NCBI RefSeq assembly: GCF_003119115.1 | Contig: NZ_CP022364.1 | Span: forward strand, 1,626,001 to 1,690,000 | DNA from: Azospirillum sp. TSH58 | GTDB taxonomy: Bacteria > Pseudomonadota > Alphaproteobacteria > Azospirillales > Azospirillaceae | Direction: 5' to 3' | Length of the DNA stretch: 64,000 bases | Shown here: piece by piece, positions 21,172 through 29,783 of the stretch | Layout of the letters: the number at the start of each line of letters is the position of its first letter | Numbering within the stretch: position 1 is the stretch's first letter | The notes under the pieces: generated by a model | The model's database searches: none | What the model was told of the DNA's origin: nothing | The model's input: only the letters and a program-made list of their open reading frames with translations | Program-made: the position numbers and the translations under genes

Positions 21172-21744
21172 CTATCGGTGATGGTCGCGCCGCCGCTTGA
21201 CGAGGACGTACAGCGCCCCCTCGCCGCCGTGCCGGGGCTGCGCCGGGCGCACCGCCAGCACCATCGGGCGCAGGGAGGCGTCGGCCAGCCAGCGCGGCAC
21301 CGACTGGCGCAGCACGCCGGCCCCGCCGGTGTAGGTGCCCTTGCCGGTGATGACCAGCACGCAGCGCCGCCCCTCGTGCCAGGCGCGGTGGACGAAGCCG
21401 GACAGGGCGCCGTGGGCCTGGGCCTGGCTCATCCCATGCAGGTCGATGCGCCCGTCGATCTCCATCTCGCCGCGCGCGAAGCGGTCGGCGGTGCGGCGGT
21501 CGATGTTGTCGAGGTTGCCGACCTTCAGCGGCGGCTGCGACGGGCGCCCGCCCTTCGGCACGCCGCCGCGCGGCGGCAGGGTGGGGGGCGGGGAGGCGGT
21601 GGTGGCGACCGGTTCCGGCTCGCCCGCCGGGGCGGCGGGAGGATCGGGGTCCTCGACGATCCGGCCCGGCATCGGCTCCGCGTCGCGCATGGCGATCCGC
21701 CACAGGCGCCGCTCCTCGGTGGAGACCGAGCGGCGGCGGCTCAT
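21172..21744 (-). CDS. Smr domain protein
   Basis: The 190-residue protein has a disordered Pro/Gly-rich N-terminal half and a C-terminal Smr domain from about residue 95. The domain shows the motifs IDLHGMSQAQAH and CVLVITGKG, as in the nuclease domain of MutS2. Stand-alone Smr proteins can be nucleases or ribosome-rescue factors; the exact function here is unknown. It is upstream of the XRE gene with a 12-base gap. In many relatives smr neighbours mltA, which is at 7089-8294 here. Confidence 0.92.
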   Translation of the reverse strand: MSRRRSVSTEERRLWRIAMRDAEPMPGRIVEDPDPPAAPAGEPEPVATTASPPPTLPPRGGVPKGGRPSQPPLKVGNLDNIDRRTADRFARGEMEIDGRIDLHGMSQAQAHGALSGFVHRAWHEGRRCVLVITGKGTYTGGAGVLRQSVPRWLADASLRPMVLAVRPAQPRHGGEGALYVLVKRRRDHHR

Positions 21745-21878
21745 GGCAGGGACCTCGGCGCGGCCCGTCCGGGTGCGCGGGTCGAAGGGCGGGGCGGATC
21801 AAACACGGTTATGCAGGGGGCTGGGCACGGGTTCCGGCACGGACGATTCTCCGATAAACCCTTGAACGCTCAGCCGTG

Positions 21879-22565
21879 TCAATCCTCCACCAGCAGAATG
21901 TGGAGGCGCCGCGGCCCATGGGCGCCCAGCTCGATCCGCATCTCGATGTCGCCGGTCCGCGACGGCCCGGTGATGAAGTTGACGGTGCGGGGCAGGGCGC
22001 CGTTTCCGCCATCCGTGCCCCCGGCCGCGCGCAGCCGGTCCCAGGCGTCCTCCATGGTGCCGACGATCTGGCCGCGCCGCAGCACGACGATGTGGGTGTC
22101 GGGCAGGAAGTTCAGCGTGGTCGGTCGTTCCGCTCCCGAAAGGAGCATCAGCGAGCCGGTTTCCGCCACCCCGGCGAAGGCGCCGGTCAGCGACGCGCCG
22201 TCGCTGTCGCGCGCCCGTCCCCTGGTCACGGTCAGGGTTGGGCGCTGGTCCCAGGGGATGGAGTCCAGGGCGGCGTCCGGGGCGATGCGGACCTCGGCGG
22301 GCAGGTTCAGCCCGGCCAGATAGTCGGCCACCGCCCCCGGCACCTCGGCCATCCCGCCCAGCAGCTCCACGGTGGCGGAGACCTCGGTCGCCATGGCGGC
22401 GAACAGCTCGACCTGCCGGTCGTGGGGATGCTGGGCGCGGGCCGGGATCAGGTTGCGCGGGTGGGTGGCGAGCCTTTGGCGCGCCTCCTCGGAGCCCTCG
22501 GCGGACTTCAGCGCCTTGCGGATGCCGCCCAGGATCTGGGCGCGGGCGGAGCTGGTGTCGGCCAT
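21879..22565 (-). CDS. lutC: Lactate utilisation protein C
   Basis: LutC is the third part of the LutABC complex that oxidises L-lactate to pyruvate. The 228-residue product is a LUD-domain protein with GAFAGVAETGSLML, PTTLNFLPDTHIVVL and the late NFITGPSRTGDIEMRIELG, all typical of the YkgG/LutC family. It starts 2 bases after the lutB stop, so it is part of a lutA-lutB-lutC transcript on the minus strand. Confidence 0.95.
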   Translation of the reverse strand: MADTSSARAQILGGIRKALKSAEGSEEARQRLATHPRNLIPARAQHPHDRQVELFAAMATEVSATVELLGGMAEVPGAVADYLAGLNLPAEVRIAPDAALDSIPWDQRPTLTVTRGRARDSDGASLTGAFAGVAETGSLMLLSGAERPTTLNFLPDTHIVVLRRGQIVGTMEDAWDRLRAAGGTDGGNGALPRTVNFITGPSRTGDIEMRIELGAHGPRRLHILLVED

Positions 22566-22567
22566 GG

Positions 22568-24004
22568 TCAGCGCGTCCCCTTCTTTTCGGCCGAATTCTT
22601 CTCGGCCCACATCTGCTGGAAGGTTCGGCCCTCCGGCGCCGGCATGTCGCGGTGCTGCGTCCAGCCCCGGGCCAGCGGCAGGCTGGCGAAGCGCCCCTTG
22701 CCGCGGCCCAGGGCCCCCAGCGCCCGCACCGCCATGCGGGTGGCCGCGTGGTACAGCGCCGGGCGCCGCGCGAACCAGCCCCACAGGGCCAGCCCCCGGC
22801 GCATGGCGGCGGGCTGGAGATTCTGTTCGAACTCCTTCTCCCGCCAGTGGCGCATCATCTTGGGCAGGGGGATGCGCATCGGGCAGACCGCCTCGCACCG
22901 TCCGCAGAAGGTCGAGGCGTTGGGCAGGTGCCCGGCCTCCTTCACCCCGAGCAGGGCCGGCTGCATCACCGACCCGATCGGCCCCGGATAGACCCAGCCG
23001 TAGGCGTGCCCGCCGACCGAGCCATAAACCGGGCAATGGTTCATGCAGGCGCCGCAGCGGATGCAGCGCAGCACGTCCTGGAACTCGGTGCCGAGCAGCG
23101 CCGACCGCCCGTTGTCGAGCAGAACGACGTGGAACTCCTCCGGCCCGTCGAGGTCGCCGGGGCGGCGCGGCCCGGTGGAGAAGGTGGTGTAGGCCGACGC
23201 CTCCTGCCCGGTGGCGGAGCGCGCCAGCAGGCGCAGCACCAGCGCCGCGTCCTCCAGCGTCGGCACCACCTTGTCGATGGTGGCGATCACCACATGGACG
23301 CGGGGCAGGATCTGGGTCAGGTCGCCGTTGCCCTCGTTGGTGACGATGACGGTGGAGCCGGTCTCCGCCACCATGATGTTGGCCCCGGTGATGCCGACGT
23401 CGGCCTGCTGGAACTTGCGGCGCAGCACCTGCCGCGCCTCGGCGATCAGCACCTTGGGCTCGTCCAGCACGCGGTCCGCCGGCAGGTCGGTGTGGGCCTG
23501 GCGGAAGGTGCCCTCCACGTCCGTCTTGGACAGGTGGAAGGCCGGGGCGATGATGTGGCTGGGCGGCTCGCGGCGGAGCTGGATGATGTACTCGCCGAGG
23601 TCCGTCTCGATGGGGGTCAGGCCGTTGGCCTCCAGATGGTCGTTGATCCCGATCTCCTCGGAAATCATCGACTTGCCCTTGGTGACGGTCTTCGCCCCGA
23701 CCTTGCGGCAGATGCCCAGGATGGCGTCGCGCGCCTCCTGGTCGGTGCGGCACCAGTGCACATGGCCGCCCTGCTCGGTGACCTTGCCCTCGAAGGCCTC
23801 CAGGTAGGTGTCGAGGTTGGCCAGCACGTGGTTCTTCAGGTCGCGGCCCTGGTCGCGCAGAGCCTCGAACTCCGGCAGCCGGTCGGCGGCTTGGCGGCGG
23901 CGGTTGACGAAGCCGGCCGGCGCGATGGCCAGGACCTTCTGAAGCCGCTCGTCGCTCAGCGCCTTGCGGGCGTTCTCGGGAAAGGCGTGGGTGGTCGGCT
24001 GCAT
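22568..24004 (-). CDS. lutB: Lactate utilisation iron-sulfur protein B
   Basis: The 478-residue product has an N-terminal LUD domain (residues about 70-290) and a ferredoxin-like C-terminal part. Two 4Fe-4S motifs are visible: CIRCGACMNHCPVY and CGRCEAVCPMRIPL. This arrangement defines LutB/YkgF. ATG 24004 starts MQPTTHAFPENARKALSDE, the expected beginning. It is 4 bases after lutA and 2 before lutC. Confidence 0.95.
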   Translation of the reverse strand: MQPTTHAFPENARKALSDERLQKVLAIAPAGFVNRRRQAADRLPEFEALRDQGRDLKNHVLANLDTYLEAFEGKVTEQGGHVHWCRTDQEARDAILGICRKVGAKTVTKGKSMISEEIGINDHLEANGLTPIETDLGEYIIQLRREPPSHIIAPAFHLSKTDVEGTFRQAHTDLPADRVLDEPKVLIAEARQVLRRKFQQADVGITGANIMVAETGSTVIVTNEGNGDLTQILPRVHVVIATIDKVVPTLEDAALVLRLLARSATGQEASAYTTFSTGPRRPGDLDGPEEFHVVLLDNGRSALLGTEFQDVLRCIRCGACMNHCPVYGSVGGHAYGWVYPGPIGSVMQPALLGVKEAGHLPNASTFCGRCEAVCPMRIPLPKMMRHWREKEFEQNLQPAAMRRGLALWGWFARRPALYHAATRMAVRALGALGRGKGRFASLPLARGWTQHRDMPAPEGRTFQQMWAEKNSAEKKGTR

Positions 24005-24008
24005 GGCG

Positions 24009-24779
24009 TTATGCCTTCTCGCCAATCGGGGGGGTGTCGGTGACGCCGGCCAGCACCTCCGCGACATGGCGGACGCGGACGGCGGAGCCCTCGCGCTTCA
24101 GCTTGCCCGCCATGTTCAGCAGGCAGCCCATGTCGCCGGCCAGCAGCGTGTCGGCCTTCGTCTCCTTGATGTCCGCCGTCTTGGCCTCGACCATGCGGTT
24201 GGAGATGTCCGGGTACTTGACGCAGAAGGTGCCGCCGAAGCCGCAGCAGACCTCCGCCCCCGGAAGCTCGTTCAGCGTCAGCCCCTCGACCTTGGCCAGC
24301 AGGCGGCGCGGCTGTTCCTTGACGCCCAGCTCGCGCAGGCCGGAGCAGCTGTCGTGGTAGGTGATGGTGCCGTCGTAGCGCGCGCCGGTGTCCGTCACCC
24401 CCAGCACGTCGGTCAGGAAGGACACCAGCTCGTGGGTGCGCGCCGACAGGTGGCGGGCGCGGGCCGCCCAGGCCGGATCGTCGGCCAGAAGCTCCGGGTA
24501 ATGCTTGCGGATCTGCCCGGCGCAGGAGCCGGATGGGACGACCACGTGATCGAACCCCTCGAAGGCGGCGATGGTGCTGCGGGCGAGATCGCGCGCGGTG
24601 GCGCGGTCGCCCGCGTTGAAGGCGGGCTGGCCGCAGCAGGTCTGGGAGGCCGGAACCTCGACCGTGCAGCCGGCGTCCTCCAGCAGCTTCACCGCGGCGA
24701 AGCCGACCGTCGGGCGGTAGAGATCGACGAGGCAGGTGACGAACAGCCCCACTCGGGGGGCGGGGCGGGTGTCGGCCAT
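24009..24779 (-). CDS. lutA: Lactate utilisation iron-sulfur protein A
   Basis: The 256-residue product has two CCG domains of the heterodisulfide-reductase type: SQTCCGQPAFNAG near residue 45 and VCCGFGGTFCVKYPD near 190, with CSG in between. These Cys-rich motifs hold iron-sulfur clusters in LutA/YkgE. It is the first gene of the lut operon. No lactate permease or FadR-type LldR regulator gene lies nearby. An AT-rich stretch lies about 110-270 bases upstream of its start. Confidence 0.95.
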   Translation of the reverse strand: MADTRPAPRVGLFVTCLVDLYRPTVGFAAVKLLEDAGCTVEVPASQTCCGQPAFNAGDRATARDLARSTIAAFEGFDHVVVPSGSCAGQIRKHYPELLADDPAWAARARHLSARTHELVSFLTDVLGVTDTGARYDGTITYHDSCSGLRELGVKEQPRRLLAKVEGLTLNELPGAEVCCGFGGTFCVKYPDISNRMVEAKTADIKETKADTLLAGDMGCLLNMAGKLKREGSAVRVRHVAEVLAGVTDTPPIGEKA

Positions 24780-25119
24780 GGTGTCCTGTTCTTCTTGTGT
24801 GCTTGTCCCCTCACGGTGGCGACTGTAGGTCGTCCCGCCGGGGATGGCAACGGGCCGGGCCGGCGGCGTCCGGTCGCGGCCCGTCTGAAAAACACCCCTT
24901 GGTTGCAAAAATAAGAAGAAAAGAAAATCAAACAGAAAGTGAAACAAACAATACGAAAAACGCGCCTCCTATTTCCAAAAACATGGGAAAAGTTTTTACC
25001 GAATTGAAATCTAAATTCACATATTTTCCGTATACGAGGACAGGCCGGCTGATCGTTTCGGTCATGGGTCTCTGCTGAAGGTTGTATCGATTATCGTGCG
25101 AGGGGAGGGGGACAAGGCG
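24780..25119. other. AT-rich divergent intergenic island
   Basis: This 340-base region separates lutA from the chemoreceptor gene. From about 24885 to 25040 it is roughly two-thirds A+T by eye, sharply unlike the surrounding DNA. The left part (24900-24960) is very A-rich on the plus strand with few T, and the right part (24961-25035) mixes T and A tracts. No clear sigma-70, sigma-54 or sigma-28 pair with good spacing was found. It may hold promoters or a binding site for a nucleoid protein. Confidence 0.6.
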
Positions 25120-26433
25120 ATGAGTCTGATGAGTTTTTTCCGGGGTGGACCGGCTGGTGGCAACGGGCGCGGCGCTGAACTGGCCGAGCTGACCGAGGCG
25201 CTCGACCTCTATGGCAACCACGCCGGCGTCGGCCTGTGGGACGCGGTGTTCCACAACGGCGACCCGGCGCATCCGCAGAGCCGCTGGACCTGGTCCGGGC
25301 AGTTCCGCCGCCTGCTCGGATTCGAGGGCGAGCAGGATTTTCCGAACCTGATGACCTCCTGGTCGGACCGCCTGCACCCGGACGACAGCGCCCCGACCTT
25401 CGCCGCCTTCGGCGCCTTCCTGGCCGACGCCAGCGGCCGCACGCCCTTCAACGTGCGCTACCGCGTCAAGATGCGCGACGGCTCCTACCGCTGGTTCCGC
25501 GCCATCGGCGGCTGCCGGCGCAACGCGGCCGGCGTGGCGCTGCGCGCCTGCGGCTCGCTGATCGACGTCCAGGAGGAGGAGGAGATGCGCCAGCGCGCCG
25601 GCTCCCTCGCCGCCGACTTCGACGCGAAGGTCAGGAGCGTGGTGCAGGCGGTGTCTGGCACCTCGACCGACATGCAGGGCGTGTCGCGCCAGCTTGGCGC
25701 CCTGTCGGAACGGTCGACCCGCCAGAGCGCGGAGGCCGCCACCGCCACCGCCCAGGCGGCGTCCAACGTCCAGGCGGTCGCCGCGGCGGCGGAGCAGCTC
25801 TCCGCCTCCATCGCGGAGATCGGCCAGCAGGTCGAGCGGTCCGTCGCCATCGCCCGCGAGGCGGTGTCGCGCACCGAGCAGATCGGCGGCACCGCCGACA
25901 GCCTCGCCCAGTCGGCGCAGCTCATCGGCGACGTGGTGAAGCTGATCCAGGGCATCGCCGGCCAGACCAACCTGCTGGCGCTGAACGCGACCATCGAGGC
26001 GGCGCGGGCCGGCGAGGCGGGCAAGGGCTTCGCCGTGGTGGCGAGCGAGGTGAAGAGCCTCGCCAACCAGACCGCCAAGGCGACCGAGGACATCTCCGCC
26101 CAGATCGCCGGCATCCAGGGGGCGACCAACCAGACGATCGGCGCCATCCAGGGCATCGGCGAGACGATCCGCTCGATCAACGAGATCTCCACCACCATCG
26201 CCTCGGCCGTGCAGGAGCAGGCGGCGGCGACCCAGGAGATTTCCAACAACGTCGCCCAGGCCGCCCGCGGCACCGACGAGATCGCGCGCAGCATCGAGGC
26301 GGTCAGCGTGGCGGCGAACGAGACGGCGCAGGCCTCCAGCCTCGTCATCCGCTCCTCCTCCGACCTGTCGGGCCAGTCCGACAGCCTGAAGCATCAGGTC
26401 GAGACCTTCCTGCAGGCGCTGAAGGCGTCCTGA
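25120..26433 (+). CDS. Soluble PAS-domain chemoreceptor
   Basis: The 437-residue protein has no membrane segment. Residues about 30-165 form a PAS domain of the PAS_3 type ([37 protein letters not shown]). Residues 170-435 are a coiled-coil methyl-accepting signalling domain with the conserved hairpin tip [18 protein letters not shown] and [15 protein letters not shown]. It should bind CheW/CheA in the cytoplasm. Cytoplasmic PAS receptors such as AerC sense redox state in Azospirillum brasilense; this one has a single PAS domain, and its ligand is not known. ATG 25120 follows AGGGGAGGGGG; a GTG at 25096 is an alternative. Confidence 0.9.
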   Translation: MSLMSFFRGGPAGGNGRGAELAELTEALDLYGNHAGVGLWDAVFHNGDPAHPQSRWTWSGQFRRLLGFEGEQDFPNLMTSWSDRLHPDDSAPTFAAFGAFLADASGRTPFNVRYRVKMRDGSYRWFRAIGGCRRNAAGVALRACGSLIDVQEEEEMRQRAGSLAADFDAKVRSVVQAVSGTSTDMQGVSRQLGALSERSTRQSAEAATATAQAASNVQAVAAAAEQLSASIAEIGQQVERSVAIAREAVSRTEQIGGTADSLAQSAQLIGDVVKLIQGIAGQTNLLALNATIEAARAGEAGKGFAVVASEVKSLANQTAKATEDISAQIAGIQGATNQTIGAIQGIGETIRSINEISTTIASAVQEQAAATQEISNNVAQAARGTDEIARSIEAVSVAANETAQASSLVIRSSSDLSGQSDSLKHQVETFLQALKAS

Positions 26434-26440
26434 TGGAAAT

Positions 26441-26471
26441 CCGGCGCGGGGAAGGGGGATTCCCGCGCCGG
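26441..26471. terminator. Hairpin between chemoreceptor gene and argO
   Basis: CCGGCGCGGG (26441-26450) pairs with CCCGCGCCGG (26462-26471) around an 11-base loop, between convergent genes. T-tracts are weak, so it is a probable but not certain terminator. Confidence 0.6.
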
Positions 26472-26493
26472 CCTTCTATCGACATCCCATTGC

Positions 26494-27093
26494 TCAAGCC
26501 ACCAGACTCACCGCGATCGCGCACATGACGACGCCGATGCCGGTGTCGAGCGCCCGCCACGCGCCGGGCCGGGCGAAGACGGGCCGCAGCAGCCGCGCGC
26601 CGTAGCCCAGCGCGAAGAAGAACAGGACGGACGCGGTCATCGCCCCCAGCGCGAAGGCGTGTTTGCTTTCGGCGAACTGGGTGGACACCGACCCGACCAG
26701 CACCACCGTGTCGAGATAGACGTGCGGGTTCAGCCAGGTCAGCGCCAGGCAGGTGGCCAGCGTCGCGCCGAGCCCCGCCGGAACCGCCGTCGCCGGGTCC
26801 AGCGCGCCGCCCGCCCGCCAGGCCGAGCGGAAGCTGCGCAGGCCGTAGACCAGCAGGAAGGCCGCCCCGGCGTAGCGGGTCGCCGTCTCCAGCCAGGGCA
26901 GCCATTGCGCGGCCTGGGCGAAGCCGCCGACCCCGGCCAGGATCAGCAGGGCGTCCGACACCGCGCAGGTCGCGCAGACGGCCAGCACATGCTCCCCGCG
27001 CAGGCCCTGGCGCAGCACGAAGGCGTTCTGCGCGCCGATGGCGACGATCAGGCTGAGACCCAGCAGAAGGCCGGGAAGGAAGGCGGAGAGCAT
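26494..27093 (-). CDS. argO: LysE/ArgO family amino-acid exporter
   Basis: The 199-residue membrane protein belongs to the LysE superfamily, which exports arginine or lysine. It starts MLSAFLPGLLLGLSLIVAIGAQNAFVLRQG (shown here in parts: GAQNAFVLRQGL is the hallmark), then VCATCAVSDALLILAGVGG and ALTWLNPHVYLDTVVLVG. Six hydrophobic segments are visible. It is transcribed divergently from an ArgP/LysG-type regulator, the classic exporter-regulator pair. A longer in-frame start at 27144 lacks family similarity. Confidence 0.93.
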   Translation of the reverse strand: MLSAFLPGLLLGLSLIVAIGAQNAFVLRQGLRGEHVLAVCATCAVSDALLILAGVGGFAQAAQWLPWLETATRYAGAAFLLVYGLRSFRSAWRAGGALDPATAVPAGLGATLATCLALTWLNPHVYLDTVVLVGSVSTQFAESKHAFALGAMTASVLFFFALGYGARLLRPVFARPGAWRALDTGIGVVMCAIAVSLVA

Positions 27094-27155
27094 GGCGGCC
27101 CCATTCGTTGGCGATATCGGTGGCGGAGGCCGTTCCCCTACCATCGCCGTCTGGA

Positions 27156-27188
27156 TTAGAATAACTAAAGTCCCTTATCCCGATTAAG
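27156..27188. promoter_or_regulatory. Two LysR-type operator palindromes between argO and argP
   Basis: TTAG-N5-CTAA (27156-27168) and CTTA-N7-TAAG (27174-27188) are both T-N11-A inverted repeats of the LysR type, centred about 19 bases apart, roughly two helical turns. They sit just before the argP ATG in a locally AT-rich stretch. They are the natural binding sites for ArgP. Confidence 0.65.
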
Positions 27189-27200
27189 GAACGCTAATCC

Positions 27201-28085
27201 ATGCTGGACTACGCCCTGCTCGCCGCGCTGGCCGCGGTCGTCCGCACCGGCAGCTTCGAACGGGCGGCGGCGCAGCTCCACGTCACCCCCTCCGCCGTGT
27301 CGCAGCGGGTGAAGCTGCTGGAGGAGCGGATGGGGACGATCCTGGTGGTGCGCGGATCGCCCTGCACCGGCACGCCCGCCGGCCTGCGGCTGAGCCAGCA
27401 CGCGGAGCGGGTGGCGCTGCTGGAAAGCGACTTGCGCGACGGGCTTCCCGGCCTGCCGCAGGACGGGCCGGCGGTGACGGTGCGCATGGCGGTCAACGCC
27501 GACAGCCTCGCCACCTGGTTCGTTGCCGCGATGGCCGGGACGCCGGACGTGCTGTTCGACCTCGTGCTGGATGACCAGGAGCACAGCGCCGACTGGCTGC
27601 GCCGGGGGGAGGTGCTGGCGGCGGTGACGTCCGGCGCCCAGCCGGTGCAGGGCTGCGACAGCACCCCGCTGGGCGCGCTGCGCTACGTGGCGACGGCCAG
27701 TCCGGACTTCCTGCGCCGGCACTTTCCCGGCGGGGTGGACGCGGCGGCCCTGGCCCGCGCGCCGCGCCTGACCTACAACAGCAAGGACCGGCTGCAGACG
27801 CAGTGGACCCGGCAGGCCTTCGGGGTGGAGATCGCCTCGCCGACCCATTGGATGCCCTCCACCCACGCCTTCGTGGACGCGGCGCTGGCCGGGCTCGGCT
27901 GGGGGATGAATCCGCAGCCGCTGGTCGCCGGCGCTTTGCGCGACGGGCGGCTGGTGGCGCTGGTGCCCGACCAGCCGCTCGACGTGCCGCTGTTCTGGCA
28001 GCGCAGCCGCATCGCCAGCCGCACCCTGGCCGACATCACGCGCTCGGTGTTGACGACGGCGCGCGCCCACTTGACACAAGTGTGA
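27201..28085 (+). CDS. argP: LysR-type regulator ArgP/LysG
   Basis: The 294-residue protein begins with a LysR helix-turn-helix (SFERAAAQLHVTPSAVSQRV) and continues with an effector-binding domain (VRMAVNADSLATWFVAA, typical of ArgP/LysG, where NADSLATW is a family signature). It activates the divergent exporter gene when arginine or lysine is high, based on the studied E. coli and Corynebacterium pairs. The next gene, znuB, is convergent with a 3-base gap. Confidence 0.93.
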   Translation: MLDYALLAALAAVVRTGSFERAAAQLHVTPSAVSQRVKLLEERMGTILVVRGSPCTGTPAGLRLSQHAERVALLESDLRDGLPGLPQDGPAVTVRMAVNADSLATWFVAAMAGTPDVLFDLVLDDQEHSADWLRRGEVLAAVTSGAQPVQGCDSTPLGALRYVATASPDFLRRHFPGGVDAAALARAPRLTYNSKDRLQTQWTRQAFGVEIASPTHWMPSTHAFVDAALAGLGWGMNPQPLVAGALRDGRLVALVPDQPLDVPLFWQRSRIASRTLADITRSVLTTARAHLTQV

Positions 28086-28088
28086 CGC

Positions 28089-28877
28089 CTACCGGTTCGC
28101 CACCGGCACCATCATGCTCGCCAGGAAGAGGGCGGCGGCGGCGACCACGATGCTCGGCCCGCCCGGCAGGTCCCAGTTCAGGGAGGAGAGCAGCCCGCCC
28201 AGCACCGCGGCGATCCCGAAGACCGAGGCCAAGGCGGCCATCGCCTCCGGCGTGCGGGAGAAGCGGCGGGCCGCCGCCGCCGGGATGATGAGGAGCGAGG
28301 TGATCAGCAGGATGCCGACGATCTTCATCGCCGCCGCGATCACCAGCGCGATCAGCAGCATGAAGGCCAGCCGCAGCGCCTCCACCGGCATTCCTTCCAC
28401 CCGCGCCAGATCCTCGTCCACCGTCACCGCCAGCAGGCGGCGCCACAGCAGCAGCAGACCGCCCAGCGCCGCTGCCCCGCCGGTGTAGATCCAGGCCAGA
28501 TCGCTGGCGGTGACGCTCAGGATGTCGCCGAACAGATAGGCGACCAGATCGACGCGCAGCGTCTCCAGGAAGGCGATGGCGACGAGGCCCAGCGACAGCG
28601 ACGAATGCGACAGGATGCCCAGCACGGTGTCGGAGGCCAGCGCGCGGCGCCGCTGCAGCCCGACCAGCGCCAGCGCCAGCGCGACGCAGACCCCGACCAC
28701 CCCGATCAGCGGGTTGACGCCCAGCAGGAAGCCCAGCGCCACCCCCAGCAGGGCGGAATGGGCCAGCGTGTCGCCGAAATAGGCCATGCGCCGCCACACC
28801 ACGAAGGAGCCCAGCGGCCCGGCGACCAGCGCGATGCCGCAGCCGGCGGCCAGCGCGCGCAGAACGAAATCATCCAT
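28089..28877 (-). CDS. znuB: Zinc ABC transporter permease ZnuB
   Basis: The 262-residue protein is an ABC-3 family permease with about eight hydrophobic segments. It starts [20 protein letters not shown], carries [21 protein letters not shown] near residue 30, and [19 protein letters not shown] near 200, all ABC-3 hallmarks. It makes the channel for zinc taken from ZnuA. Its ATG lies inside the 3' end of znuC (8-base overlap), so the two are coupled. Confidence 0.95.
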   Translation of the reverse strand: MDDFVLRALAAGCGIALVAGPLGSFVVWRRMAYFGDTLAHSALLGVALGFLLGVNPLIGVVGVCVALALALVGLQRRRALASDTVLGILSHSSLSLGLVAIAFLETLRVDLVAYLFGDILSVTASDLAWIYTGGAAALGGLLLLWRRLLAVTVDEDLARVEGMPVEALRLAFMLLIALVIAAAMKIVGILLITSLLIIPAAAARRFSRTPEAMAALASVFGIAAVLGGLLSSLNWDLPGGPSIVVAAAALFLASMMVPVANR

Positions 28878-29694
28878 GGCAGCAGTCCCCGTCATGGCCG
28901 GGCACCACGGCGCCGTCGGTGGCGTGCGCGTGGTCGTGGTGGTGGACATAGACGGCCAGAGCGTCGGCGTGGCCGCCGAACAGCGCGCGGTATTCCGGGT
29001 GGCGCCGCACGTCCTCCGGCGCGCCCTGGCAGCAGACATGGCCGTTCAGGCAGAGCACGCGGTCGGTGCGGGCCATCACCGTGTGCAGGTCGTGGCTGAC
29101 CAGAAGCACGCCGCAGCCGCGGGTGCGGCGCAGCGTCTCGATGCGCCCGAACAGCTCGGCCTGCCCATGGACGTCCACCGCCTGGTCGGGCTCGTCGAGC
29201 ACCAGAAGCTCGGGATCGCCGAGCAGGGCGCGGGCCAGCAGCACCCGCTGCATCTCGCCGCCCGACACCGTCTGGACCGGGCTGGCGGCGAGGTGGGAGA
29301 CGCCGGCCTCCTCCAGCGCCGCGGTGATGCGGGCCTCACGCACCGGGCGCCACAGCGCCAGGAAGCGGCGGACCGTCAGCGGCAGGGTCGCGTCGACCGT
29401 CAGGCGCTGCGGCATGTAGCCGATGCGCAAGCCCTTGCGGCGCTCCACCACCCCGGACGAGGCGCGGACGAGGCCCAGCACGGCGCGCACCAGCGTCGTC
29501 TTGCCCGCACCGTTGGGGCCGATCAGCGTGACGATCTCGCCGGGCCGCACCTCCAGGTCCACGCGGTCGAGGATCGTCCGCCCGCCCAGCCGCACCGTCA
29601 AACCCTTCGTATCGATCAGGGGAGGGGCCAGGGACGGGATCGGCGATCGCGCCGCGTGGGGGGACGCGTGATGGGCCCCGTGATGGATTGACAT
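28870..29694 (-). CDS. znuC: Zinc ABC transporter ATPase ZnuC
   Basis: The 274-residue ATPase powers zinc import. It has Walker [17 protein letters not shown], the signature [16 protein letters not shown], Walker [16 protein letters not shown] and the switch His in [20 protein letters not shown] is typical of ZnuC. Both ends are His-rich: HHGAHH near the N-terminus and [11 protein letters not shown] with CCHG at the C-terminus, possible zinc ligands. The only ATG (29694) has no Shine-Dalgarno sequence, and a Zur-like palindrome begins at its first base, so a leaderless or very short-leader mRNA is possible. Confidence 0.94.
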   Translation of the reverse strand: MSIHHGAHHASPHAARSPIPSLAPPLIDTKGLTVRLGGRTILDRVDLEVRPGEIVTLIGPNGAGKTTLVRAVLGLVRASSGVVERRKGLRIGYMPQRLTVDATLPLTVRRFLALWRPVREARITAALEEAGVSHLAASPVQTVSGGEMQRVLLARALLGDPELLVLDEPDQAVDVHGQAELFGRIETLRRTRGCGVLLVSHDLHTVMARTDRVLCLNGHVCCQGAPEDVRRHPEYRALFGGHADALAVYVHHHDHAHATDGAVVPGHDGDCCHG

Positions 29695-29713
29695 GTTATG
29701 TTATAACGTGACA
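29694..29713. promoter_or_regulatory. Zur-box-like palindrome
   Basis: The 20-mer TGTTATGTTATAACGTGACA is palindromic at 16 of 20 positions with a perfect GTTATAAC core, close to known Zur operators in proteobacteria (GTTATAA(C/T)AT-type). It lies between the divergent znuC and znuA genes and its first base is the first base of the znuC start codon. It probably mediates zinc-dependent repression of both transcripts. No zur gene is in the window. Confidence 0.85.
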
Positions 29714-29783
29714 TTGCTGGAAACGAAGACAGCTATGCGCCGGAAAGACCCGGCTGTCCAGTCAGACGATGAGGAACCCACCC

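Noticed and set aside
24780..25119. Sigma-54 or sigma-28 promoter for the chemoreceptor
   Set aside because: No TGGCAC-N5-TTGCA or TAAA-N15-GCCGATAA-like sequence with proper spacing.
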